A stretch of DNA of 64,000 bases, from positions 1 through 64,000 of the forward strand of contig VHCL01000002.1 in the NCBI GenBank assembly GCA_016871725.1. Reading direction: 5' to 3'. The notes beneath the pieces are model-generated. The model had not been told where the DNA came from and did not search any database. It worked only from the letters and a program-made list of their open reading frames with translations. Position 1 is the first letter of the stretch. The number at the start of each line of letters is the position of its first letter. Of the stretch, positions 8,061 through 15,313 are shown one piece after another. The translations under genes and the position numbers were made by a program. The DNA is from Verrucomicrobiota bacterium (GTDB lineage: Bacteria > Verrucomicrobiota > Verrucomicrobiia > Opitutales > UBA953).

Positions 8061-8378
8061 TCAGCAGCAGGAGTTCTTCGGCCGGGCCTTCGGCGATGCG
8101 GCGAGGTCGACGATTCGGGCGAGGGTAGGGGGCAGCGGCGCGCGGCGATAGTGGCACCAACGGCCCTCCTTGCGGCAGGTCACCAGGCCGTACTTGCGGA
8201 GCATCGCGAGGTGGCGGGAGACCGTGGGCTGGTCGCGGCCGACTTCCGCCTGCAGGTCGCAGACGCACACTTCCTCCCGGCCGATCCGGGCGAGGAGTCG
8301 GAGGCGCGTCGGGTCGGACAGGCCGAGGCAGACCTGCGCCACGGTGGGCGGCGGGCTCGGGTTCTTGACTCCGGGCAT
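8061..8378 (-). CDS. arsR: ArsR-family arsenic-responsive repressor
   Basis: A 105-residue winged-helix repressor. The DNA-binding part includes QPTVSRHLAMLRKYGLV, and EVCVCDL carries the metalloid-binding Cys38-x-Cys40 of the ArsR/SmtB alpha-3 site. Two more cysteines end the protein (Cys104-Cys105) and could be a third ligand. It is divergent from the DUF6428-like/arsC/aquaporin genes, and the palindrome between the starts is its probable operator. A GGATGG sequence before the ATG may act as ribosome-binding site. Confidence 0.92.
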   Translation of the reverse strand: MPGVKNPSPPPTVAQVCLGLSDPTRLRLLARIGREEVCVCDLQAEVGRDQPTVSRHLAMLRKYGLVTCRKEGRWCHYRRAPLPPTLARIVDLAASPKARPKNSCC

Positions 8379-8392
8379 GCCCCATCCAACGT

Positions 8393-8408
8393 ATATGCTT
8401 AAGCGTAT
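8393..8408. promoter_or_regulatory. Probable ArsR operator
   Basis: A near-perfect 16-base palindrome whose core GCTTAAGC (8397-8404) is exact and whose outer bases pair 3 of 4. It lies between the divergent ars starts and overlaps the plus-strand ATG at 8407. TATATG (8392-8397) inside it could be a -10 element, and TTGACT lies at 8365-8370, though the 21-base spacing is long. Occupation by ArsR would block both directions. Confidence 0.6.
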
Positions 8409-8874
8409 GCAATCCCTGACTCCGGCCCCTTTGTCCTTCGAGGCGTTCCGTCAGGTCCTCGCCGCGGACCCTTCGCTCGGCCTGCGCTTCCGTCTGCCCA
8501 CGGGCGCGCTGACGCCGATCCACCTTCATCTCACCGAGGTGGCCAGGGTGGAGAAACGCTTCATCGACTGCGGCGGGACCATCCGGACGGACCTCTCGGC
8601 GCGCCTGCAGCTCTGGAGCGCCGACGATACCGACCACCGCGTCGGCTGCGCCAAGGCCCTGCAGGTCCTGGCCCGCGGGGCTGAGCTGGTCGGCTCGACG
8701 GCCTTGCCGCTCGAGGTCGAATACGACTTCCCGCTCCTGACGGTCTTCCCCGTGCTCGGCAGCGTGGTCGAAGGGCGGGAGCGGATCTTCCTCCTCGGCG
8801 CCAAGCGGGCCGACTGCCTCGCGCCCGGGATCTGCGTCCCGAACGCCTGCAAGCCCGGTTCCGGTTGCTGCTGA
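8407..8874 (+). CDS. DUF6428-like protein of ars operons
   Basis: About 155 residues from the ATG at 8407; an in-frame ATG at 8395 is possible. The block IHLHLTEVARVEKRFIDCGG and the cysteine-rich tail (CVPNACKPGSGCC) match my memory of DUF6428 proteins, which are found next to arsR and arsC in several phyla and have no proven function. The clustered cysteines suggest metalloid or redox chemistry, which is inference. It is the first gene of the arsC operon, 12 bases before arsC. The start lies inside the palindromic operator, so the message may be leaderless. Confidence 0.7.
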   Translation: MQSLTPAPLSFEAFRQVLAADPSLGLRFRLPTGALTPIHLHLTEVARVEKRFIDCGGTIRTDLSARLQLWSADDTDHRVGCAKALQVLARGAELVGSTALPLEVEYDFPLLTVFPVLGSVVEGRERIFLLGAKRADCLAPGICVPNACKPGSGCC

Positions 8875-8886
8875 ATTCCATTACCT

Positions 8887-9327
8887 ATGAGCAAATCTCT
8901 CGTCCTGATCCTCTGCACCGGCAACTCCTGCCGGAGCCACCTCGCGGAGGCCATCCTCCGCCGCGCCGTCGGCGGGCTCGTCGACGTCGCCAGCGCCGGC
9001 TCCAAGCCGGCCGGCTATGTCCATCCGATGGCGATCGAAGTCCTGAAGGAAATCGGCCTCGACGCTTCGGCGCATCGTTCCAAGCACCTTTCGGAGTTCC
9101 TCAACGTCCCGGTCTCGACCGTCGTGACCGTCTGCGGGAACGCCGACCAGGTCTGCCCGGTCTTCCCGGGTCAGGTGAACCGCTATCACTGGGGCTTTGC
9201 GGATCCCGCGCACGCCACCGGCACGCCGGAGGAGATCCGCGCGGAGTTCCGCCGGGTCCGCGATGAGATCAGGCTCGTCTTCGAAGCCTACGCGGCCGGC
9301 CTGAAGGAAGCCGCGCGCGCCCAGTGA
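8887..9327 (+). CDS. arsC: Arsenate reductase, LMW-phosphatase type
   Basis: A 146-residue cytoplasmic enzyme that reduces arsenate to arsenite. The phosphatase-type loop is CTGNSCRS, with Cys10-x5-Arg16, and the redox pair lies in [14 protein letters not shown] (Cys83 and Cys90), as in the thioredoxin-coupled ArsC of Staphylococcus and Bacillus (Cys10, Cys82, Cys89). An extra Cys15 sits inside the loop. It overlaps or abuts the aquaporin gene, whose possible GTG start (9324) overlaps this stop and whose ATG follows two bases later. Confidence 0.93.
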   Translation: MSKSLVLILCTGNSCRSHLAEAILRRAVGGLVDVASAGSKPAGYVHPMAIEVLKEIGLDASAHRSKHLSEFLNVPVSTVVTVCGNADQVCPVFPGQVNRYHWGFADPAHATGTPEEIRAEFRRVRDEIRLVFEAYAAGLKEAARAQ

Positions 9328-9329
9328 CC

Positions 9330-9974
9330 ATGAAACATCAGCTTGCGGCGGAGTTCTTCGGCACGGCCCTGTTGCTCCTCGCCGTCACCGGCTCGGGCAT
9401 CATGGGCGAGTCTTTGGCCGGCGGGAACGTCGCCGTCGCCTTGCTGGCCAACAGCCTCGCCACGGGAGCGGCGCTCTACGTCCTCATCAGCCTGCTCGGA
9501 CCCGTGTCCGGCGCGCAGCTCAACCCGGTCGTCACGCTGATGGCTTGGGCCGACCGCGTCATCGAGGCCCGTCAGGCCTTCGGCTATCTCTTGGCGCAAT
9601 TCACTGGTGCGATCGCCGGCGTCTGGGCCGTGCATGCCATGTTCGGCCGGACGATTTTCCAGGTGTCGACGAAGCCGCGGAGCTCGGCCGAGCTCTGGTT
9701 CAGCGAGTTCCTCGCCACGTGCCTGCTCCTGCTGCTCATCCGCACGGGCTCGTCGCGGCAGGACGCCAGGCTGCCGGCCTACGTCGCCTTGACGGTCACC
9801 GCCGGCTACTGGGCGACTTCGTCGACTTTCTTCGCGAATCCGGCGGCCACGGTCGCCCGCGGGCTCACCGATACCTTCGTCGGGATTCGTCCCGCCGACG
9901 TCGGCTCATTCCTGCTCGCGCAGTGCGTGGCCCTCGGCCTCGTGCTGATCGTCGGCCGCCGGCTTCGGAGCTGA
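9330..9974 (+). CDS. Aquaporin-family channel of the ars operon (AqpS-like)
   Basis: A 214-residue MIP-family protein with six predicted membrane helices and two half-helix loops. The first loop motif is NPV (65-67), the second NPA (170-172). In the ars operon of Sinorhizobium meliloti the aquaglyceroporin AqpS replaces the ArsB/Acr3 pump and lets arsenite made by ArsC leave down its gradient; the absence of arsB or acr3 here points to the same scheme. The ATG at 9330, two bases after the arsC stop, is preferred over the overlapping GTG at 9324. Confidence 0.88.
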   Translation: MKHQLAAEFFGTALLLLAVTGSGIMGESLAGGNVAVALLANSLATGAALYVLISLLGPVSGAQLNPVVTLMAWADRVIEARQAFGYLLAQFTGAIAGVWAVHAMFGRTIFQVSTKPRSSAELWFSEFLATCLLLLLIRTGSSRQDARLPAYVALTVTAGYWATSSTFFANPAATVARGLTDTFVGIRPADVGSFLLAQCVALGLVLIVGRRLRS

Positions 9975-9985
9975 AAGCAAGGCCC

Positions 9986-10951
9986 TCAGGGCTGCAGGCA
10001 GCGCCGGGCTAACTCGATCCAGAGCGGGATGCCGACGAGGAGGTTCACCGGGAAGTTGATCGTCAGCGAGAGGCCGAAATACAAGGACGGGTTCGCTTCC
10101 GGCACGGTGAGCCGGAGCACGGCCGGGACGGCGATGAAGGAGGAGCTGGCGGCGAGCGTCATCAGCAGGGCGCCGTCGCCGGCCGGGATGGAGAACCAAC
10201 GGCAGAGGAGCAGGGCGATGGCGGCATGCGCGAAAGGCGCGAGGCCCGCGTAGGCGAGGACCGGAGCCTGGCCCCACGAGACCTTGCCGAGGTTACGCGC
10301 GACCATCAGGCCCATGTCCAGGAGGAACAAGGCCAGGATGCATTTGAAGAGGTCGAGGAAGACCGGTTGCAGCACGGCCTTGCCGGGTTCGGCGGAGACG
10401 TAGCCGATCACCATCGAACCCAGCAGCAGGATCTGGGTGCCGTCGGTGAGCGACTCATGCAGGATCCTGCCGGCTTTGATGCCACCGGCCTTCGCATCGC
10501 CGGATTGGTTGCGCAGGAAGCCGGCGGCGATGACCGCGAGGATGATGGCCGGCGATTCCATGATCGCCATCGCGGCGGACATATGTCCGCCGAAGGCGAG
10601 GCCGGCGTCCTCCATGCGTTGCGTCGCGGCGATGAAGGCCACGGCGCTGACCGAGCCGAAGCTCGCCGCGACGCCGACGGCATCAAAAGGGAGCAGGAAT
10701 TTACGGAGGAGGAAGTAGCCGAGGAGGGGGATGAGGGTCGCCAGGAGGATGGCGCAGCCCAGTCCGGTCGCGACGCTCTGGTCGAAACCGGACTTGGCCA
10801 AGGCGAAGCCTCCCTTTAGTCCCAGGGAAATCAGGAGCATCTGGCACAGCATGCGGGACGCTTGGGCTGGTATTTCGAGATTCGATCTGACCAGCCCGGC
10901 GAACACGCCGAAAGCGAAGAAGAGCAGGGTGGGATCCAAGAGTTTGGCCAT
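9986..10951 (-). CDS. SbtA-type sodium-dependent bicarbonate permease
   Basis: A 321-residue membrane protein with about ten helices. SLGLKGGFALAKSG in the N-terminal half, FGSVSAVAFIAATQ near 100, and AASSSFIAVPAVLRLTVPEA in the C-terminal half are the repeated blocks of the SbtA (DUF897) family. SbtA imports bicarbonate with sodium in cyanobacteria; in heterotrophs homologues may feed carboxylases. The PII-like partner gene sbtB, often adjacent, is absent. It is divergent from a LysR-type gene, the usual arrangement for inorganic-carbon uptake genes. Confidence 0.88.
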   Translation of the reverse strand: MAKLLDPTLLFFAFGVFAGLVRSNLEIPAQASRMLCQMLLISLGLKGGFALAKSGFDQSVATGLGCAILLATLIPLLGYFLLRKFLLPFDAVGVAASFGSVSAVAFIAATQRMEDAGLAFGGHMSAAMAIMESPAIILAVIAAGFLRNQSGDAKAGGIKAGRILHESLTDGTQILLLGSMVIGYVSAEPGKAVLQPVFLDLFKCILALFLLDMGLMVARNLGKVSWGQAPVLAYAGLAPFAHAAIALLLCRWFSIPAGDGALLMTLAASSSFIAVPAVLRLTVPEANPSLYFGLSLTINFPVNLLVGIPLWIELARRCLQP

Positions 10952-11023
10952 ATTCGGTCTTCTTGGGCGGATATTTTATTGACTAAAGACTATTCCGAAA
11001 AATTAATAAATAGCACAAATACT
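10952..11023. promoter_or_regulatory. AT-rich divergent promoter region, sbtA-like / lysR
   Basis: This 72-base gap is the most AT-rich spot in the area. TTGACT (10979-10984) and TTAATA (11003-11008), 18 bases apart, make a good plus-strand promoter for the LysR gene. The imperfect palindrome ATTGACTAAAGACTAT (10978-10993), with a GACTA direct repeat, overlaps the -35 and is a plausible LysR-protein site. Neither start has a clear Shine-Dalgarno sequence. Confidence 0.5.
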
Positions 11024-11947
11024 ATGAACGTCACTTTTAGACAGCTCCAACTTTTCCGAGCCTTGGTGTCCACCGGCAGCATCAGCGGAGCGGCCAAAGA
11101 GGCAAACGTCACCCAGCCGACGGCCTCGGTGCACCTCCGCGATCTCTCCGAAGCGGTCGGCCTGCCGCTTTATGAAGTGATCGGTCGTAAGGTCTTCCTG
11201 ACCGAGGCCGGGCGCGAACTCGCCAAGGCCGCGCGCGGCGTCCAGGTGGAGTGGCACGCCTTCGAGCAGAACATCCAGGCGCTGCGCGGCGGCGAGAGCG
11301 GGCTGCTCAGGGTCTCGATGGTCAACACCGCCCAATATTTCGCGCCGCGTCTGCTCGGCTCCTTCTGCGCCACCCGTCCGGGCGTCGACGTCTCGATGGT
11401 CCTGCTCAACCGCGACGGCGTCGTCGACCGCCTCCGGCAGAACCATGACGACCTCTACATCATGTCGCGTCCGCCGGCCGACCTGGCGCTGAGCGCGACG
11501 GCCTTCATGCCGAACCCGCTCGTCGTGGTCGCGCCCGCGGAGCATCGTCTGGCGGGCCGGTCGGCGGTGCTGCTGCAGGATCTCCGCGACGTCCGCTTCA
11601 TCACCCGGGAGCGCGGGTCGGGCACGCGCCTGGCCGCCGACGATTATTTCCGTCAGCGCGGCTTCGAGCCCTCCGTGCGGTTCGAACTCGGCAGCAACGA
11701 GGCGATCCTCGAAGCGGTGGCCGGCGGCATGGGCTTGGCGATCGTTTCCGCCCACGCGATCCGCAAGGGCGCGCACCCGGGATTGGTGACGCTCCCGGTC
11801 GAAGGCTTCCCGTTGCAGTCCAGCTGGCAGATCGTCCATCCCTCCGGCCGGCGGCTTTCGCCTCTGGCGGCGGCTTTCAAGGCGCACCTGATCGCCGCGG
11901 CGAAGGAGCTCGTCGGCGCCAAGGAGATCGTCGGCCTGGGCGCCTGA
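11024..11947 (+). CDS. LysR-family regulator, CbbR/CmpR-like
   Basis: A 307-residue LysR-type activator. The N-terminal helix-turn-helix (about 5-62: FRQLQLFRALVSTGSISGAA) is followed by the periplasmic-binding-like effector domain (about 92-295). RQLQLFRALV and VTQPTASVHLRDLSEAVGLPLYE closely resemble CbbR/CmpR regulators of carbon fixation and bicarbonate uptake. Its divergence from the SbtA-type permease supports control of that gene. The ATG at 11024 is chosen because the longer frame runs back through the promoter and the permease gene. Confidence 0.9.
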   Translation: MNVTFRQLQLFRALVSTGSISGAAKEANVTQPTASVHLRDLSEAVGLPLYEVIGRKVFLTEAGRELAKAARGVQVEWHAFEQNIQALRGGESGLLRVSMVNTAQYFAPRLLGSFCATRPGVDVSMVLLNRDGVVDRLRQNHDDLYIMSRPPADLALSATAFMPNPLVVVAPAEHRLAGRSAVLLQDLRDVRFITRERGSGTRLAADDYFRQRGFEPSVRFELGSNEAILEAVAGGMGLAIVSAHAIRKGAHPGLVTLPVEGFPLQSSWQIVHPSGRRLSPLAAAFKAHLIAAAKELVGAKEIVGLGA

Positions 11948-11997
11948 GCTCGCCGAATTCCGGTTGCGGCGCACCGCGGGGCTGGCTGAGATGAGCC

Positions 11998-13263
11998 ATG
12001 CCCCTACGTCTCCGTCGCTTGTTCGTGATCTGGCTGTCGCTGGCCATGACGGGCGCCTTGCTCCGGGCGGAGGACCCGGCGGTCGAGCGGGCGCATGCCG
12101 AGACGTGGCGGCGTTTCATCGATGGGCACGGCATCATGCGGGATTACGTCGGCGAGCTGCCGACCCCGGAGGATTGCCGGCTGGGCAAGCCCAACGCCAT
12201 CGGCTGGTGGAGCCCGATCGAGAACGGGCCGATGTTCACCGGGATGTATCTCCACGCGATGGTCGAGCGGGCTCGTCGCACGGGTGCGGCCTCGGACAAG
12301 GAACAGGCCCGAAAACTGGCGCAGGGTCTCCTGAAGTGCGCGTCGGTCTCGGACGTCCCGGGCTTCGTGGCCCGCGGCGTCGGCGCCGACGGCAAGTGTC
12401 ACTACCCGCTCAGTTCCGACGACCAGATGCAGCCGTGGTTCCTGGGGCTGCACGCGTATCTGCTGAGCGATATCCCTTCGGCCGCCGAACGCACGGTCCT
12501 CGTGGCCAAAGTCCGTGAGGTCGCCGATACGCTGGAGTCCAATGGCTGGCGCGTGCCGTGCGACGGCGCCTTCAAAGGCGACTTCCGCGGAGGCTTCAAG
12601 GGAGAGCACTTCCGTGACGCCGCCCGCTATGTCTATCTGCTTCGCGCCACCTACGAGATCACCGGCGACGCCGTCTGGCTGGAGCGCTATCGTCGGGCCT
12701 TGGATGAGAAGCCCGCCAAGTCGGCCGAGACGCGTCGCGAGATCTGCGCGCTGGGCTGCCCGCGGGACCTCTCGTTCATCCCTTCCCTGCAGAAGGGGCA
12801 GTTCTGGATCTACGTCGGCACCCAGGCCGGGCTCGCGCGGCTCGCCGCCGTCGAGACCGACGCCGCGACGAAGGCCGCCTATCGGCAGGGACTCGACGTC
12901 ACCGCGCGGTTCGCATCGTCGTCGGTGGGTACGCACGCCCAGTTCGATAATGCCGACCAAGGTTTCTTCGGCACGGCCGATTGGCGCGCGGCCTATCCGA
13001 CCTGGTTCCCACAGCCCACGCAGGCGGAGGCTGAGCGCCTGGCCAGGATCGTGGATGCCAAGAAGCGTGGGCCCCGGAAGAACTACGAGGCCACGTGGAT
13101 GCGTCACCCCTTGGCCGCCGCGGCCGTCGTGGCCCTGGCCGGAGAAACTTCAGCTCGGCCGCAGATCCTCAAGGCGATCCGTCATTACGACTACGCCAAG
13201 CTGTACATGGCGGAGTTCTTCTTCGCCGAGGTCGCCTATTACGCGCTACCGGAGGCGAAGTGA
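11998..13263 (+). CDS. Secreted protein of unknown function, all-alpha type
   Basis: A 421-residue protein with an Arg-rich N-terminus and signal peptide (about 1-24). I do not recognise the family. Helical segments recur with aromatic/glycine ends (GWWSPIENGPMFTGMYLHAM, QMQPWFLGLHAYLL, EHFRDAARYVYLLRATYEI, GQFWIYVGTQAGLARL), a pattern that suggests an alpha/alpha toroid like those of six-hairpin glycosidases. No catalytic pair can be named. It is not evidently in an operon: LysR ends 50 bases upstream and the next gene is convergent. Confidence 0.75.
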   Translation: MPLRLRRLFVIWLSLAMTGALLRAEDPAVERAHAETWRRFIDGHGIMRDYVGELPTPEDCRLGKPNAIGWWSPIENGPMFTGMYLHAMVERARRTGAASDKEQARKLAQGLLKCASVSDVPGFVARGVGADGKCHYPLSSDDQMQPWFLGLHAYLLSDIPSAAERTVLVAKVREVADTLESNGWRVPCDGAFKGDFRGGFKGEHFRDAARYVYLLRATYEITGDAVWLERYRRALDEKPAKSAETRREICALGCPRDLSFIPSLQKGQFWIYVGTQAGLARLAAVETDAATKAAYRQGLDVTARFASSSVGTHAQFDNADQGFFGTADWRAAYPTWFPQPTQAEAERLARIVDAKKRGPRKNYEATWMRHPLAAAAVVALAGETSARPQILKAIRHYDYAKLYMAEFFFAEVAYYALPEAK

Positions 13264-13267
13264 CGGC

Positions 13268-13924
13268 TCACTTCGCTTGCTCAGCCGCGTGGAGTTTGTC
13301 GCCCAAGGCCTTGGCGCGCTGCCGATACTGCTCGGCCTTGGTCGGATCCTTGGGGAGTCCGTCCTGGCCTTTGTCGTGGCCGAAAGCGAACCAGTAGAGC
13401 GCCTGCACCGCGGCGTCGTCCTCCCGTTTGGCGAAGTCTTCCATCGCGGCGCGGAGTTTCTCCGGCTCGTGCTTCAGCTTCTCCTTCGTCACATCATAGA
13501 CCGCGCGCGGGTACCCCTGCCGGGCGGCTTTTCTGAGCCAGCGGAAACCCTCGTCGCCGGTCGCGATCCGCTGGGTCAGGACGAAATGGAGGTGCCACAT
13601 CGCGGCGGCGTCGCCGGCTTCGGCCATCGCGCGCAGGCTGGCCAAGGCGTAATCCGTCACCGGCTTGAGGTCTTCTTTGAGGGAGGTCTTGAACCAGGCG
13701 CTGGCGCGGTCGTCGTAGCGACCGGCGCCGGTGGAAGTGAGGAGGGCGCGGAGTTCGGATGCTTCCTTGGCCGGCAGACCTTCGAGCGATTGCTCGGCCT
13801 TGGCGAGCAGGGCAGCGCCATCCCATGGGGCGGTGTGAATCCCCTTCGGTCGGGTCAGGAAAAAAGCGAGCACGACCGCGAGGATCAGCAGGGCGGCGAG
13901 GGTGAGTTTCAGCGGCTTGGTCAT
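13268..13924 (-). CDS. Membrane-anchored Sel1-like repeat protein
   Basis: 218 residues: a single N-terminal membrane helix (about 7-25) and a periplasmic domain with Sel1-type helical repeats (ALASLRAMAEAGDAAAMWHL; GFRWLRKAARQGYPRAVYDV; and a third near 175-205 ending in a charged tail). Sel1 proteins are adaptors, but no partner is evident. The preceding 150-base gap contains the inverted repeat GCCAAA-GA-TTTGGC. Confidence 0.75.
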   Translation of the reverse strand: MTKPLKLTLAALLILAVVLAFFLTRPKGIHTAPWDGAALLAKAEQSLEGLPAKEASELRALLTSTGAGRYDDRASAWFKTSLKEDLKPVTDYALASLRAMAEAGDAAAMWHLHFVLTQRIATGDEGFRWLRKAARQGYPRAVYDVTKEKLKHEPEKLRAAMEDFAKREDDAAVQALYWFAFGHDKGQDGLPKDPTKAEQYRQRAKALGDKLHAAEQAK

Positions 13925-13985
13925 GAAGATGACGATGAGAGTGGGTCAGAAGAAGGTAAGAGATAAATCGAGGTTCTTGGGAAAA

Positions 13986-13999
13986 GCCAAAGATTTGGC
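13986..13999. promoter_or_regulatory. Inverted repeat GCCAAA-GA-TTTGGC
   Basis: A perfect six-base inverted repeat with a two-base centre, lying about 60 bases upstream of the Sel1-like start and 80 bases before the small membrane gene on the other strand. Such sites are typical of dimeric repressors. No candidate regulator is adjacent. Confidence 0.3.
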
Positions 14000-14076
14000 G
14001 GATTAGGATAATTGCTGAGAAATGAACCATCTGCAATCAGGCTGGCTTAGCCGGACATTCTGGCTGATGATTCGGC

Positions 14077-14403
14077 ATGCCCGCCGGCTTTACACCGCGC
14101 CGCCTCGTGCGGAATTTTTTCATCGGGGCGGCCGTCATCGTCCTGCTCTGCATGCCGTGGGTCCTGGCGGCGGAGTCTTTCGGCTGGAGCCAGCGGCCGG
14201 CGCATCTGCTCCAGAGTTTCCTCGCCGTCCCGATCGCCTTCCTCTCGTCGGCGTGGTTCCTGTGCCTGCGTTCGCCGGATGGTGCCCCGGTCTGGGAGAG
14301 GCGGCTGGCGTGGGCGGTCTGCGTCCTGTCCGGGCTCTGGTTGGCTTTGATGGCTTGGGTCTTCGTGGCTTTGGCCCGTGGGATGTTTCCCGGACCGGCC
14401 TGA
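14077..14403 (+). CDS. Small membrane protein of unknown function
   Basis: 108 residues with three hydrophobic segments (about 14-32, 42-62 and 78-101) separated by short charged loops. Codon use is like that of its neighbours and the frame is not antisense to another gene. No known family is recognised. Its stop is 56 bases before the SGNH hydrolase start on the same strand. Confidence 0.6.
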   Translation: MPAGFTPRRLVRNFFIGAAVIVLLCMPWVLAAESFGWSQRPAHLLQSFLAVPIAFLSSAWFLCLRSPDGAPVWERRLAWAVCVLSGLWLALMAWVFVALARGMFPGPA

Positions 14404-14458
14404 TGGTTCAGAGGGGCTTGCCAGCGTACGAAGGGAGGTCAGTCTGCTTCGCACCCCC

Positions 14459-15196
14459 ATGAAGACCTCCGTCGCCTCCCTCGTCGCCCTCGTGGCGTCC
14501 CTCGTCAGCGCCGTCGCGGCTCCGAACTACGCCGTCCAGCCGGTGCTGCACCCCGGCACGGAGAAGCGCCATGAGTCCTTCAACGTGATCTCGAAGAAAG
14601 GGGAGGCGGAGCTCGTCTTCCTCGGCGACTCGATCACCCACGGTTGGGAAGGGAAGGGCAAGGCCGTCTGGGAAAAGACCTGGGCTCCGCTCAAGGCCGC
14701 GAACTTCGGCATCGGTGGCGACCGCACCGAGCACGTCCTCTGGCGTCTCGAAAACGGCAACTTCGACGGACTCAAGCCTAAGGCCATCGTCCTGATGATC
14801 GGCACCAACAACACCGGCCACCAGGGTCGTCCGCAGAAGGAGCTGAACGGCGCCGTCTACCAGTGCACCGCCGAGCAGACCGCCGAAGGCGTCAAGGCCA
14901 TCCTTGCCAAGCTCCGGCAGAAGTGCCCCGACGCCAAGATCCTCGTCCTCGGCATCTTCCCCCGCGGCGCGAACAAGGACGACAAGTTCCGTCAGCAGAA
15001 CGAGGCCACCAACGCCCTCATCAAAGGCTTCGCCGACGGCCAGAAGGTCTTCTTCCTCGATATCGGCGCCAAATTCCTCGAAGCCGATGGCACATTGTCC
15101 AAGGCCATCATGCCCGACCTGCTGCACCCCAACGAGAAGGGCTACGAGATCTGGAGCGCCGCCATCCGAGACGAAGTGAACGCCTTGCTTCGCTGA
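14459..15196 (+). CDS. Secreted SGNH/GDSL hydrolase (PAF-acetylhydrolase-like)
   Basis: 245 residues from the ATG at 14459, with a signal peptide (about 1-21). The four SGNH blocks are visible: VFLGDSITHG (nucleophile Ser58), NFGIGGDRTEHV (oxyanion glycine), LMIGTNNTG (asparagine) and MPDLLHPNEKGY (Asp-x-x-His). This is the platelet-activating-factor acetylhydrolase-like branch, often encoding carbohydrate acetyl esterases in polymer-degrading bacteria. The substrate is not evident from the neighbours. Confidence 0.88.
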   Translation: MKTSVASLVALVASLVSAVAAPNYAVQPVLHPGTEKRHESFNVISKKGEAELVFLGDSITHGWEGKGKAVWEKTWAPLKAANFGIGGDRTEHVLWRLENGNFDGLKPKAIVLMIGTNNTGHQGRPQKELNGAVYQCTAEQTAEGVKAILAKLRQKCPDAKILVLGIFPRGANKDDKFRQQNEATNALIKGFADGQKVFFLDIGAKFLEADGTLSKAIMPDLLHPNEKGYEIWSAAIRDEVNALLR

Positions 15197-15313
15197 GATT
15201 TGCTATGGATGGCATAGACCATCCTAAATGTCTCGGTTTTGTTTCTCTTTTCTTGCCGGATTAAAGGGAAGTTTGATTTGCAACTTCTGGTTCAGCCAGA
15301 GATTTAGAGCGCC

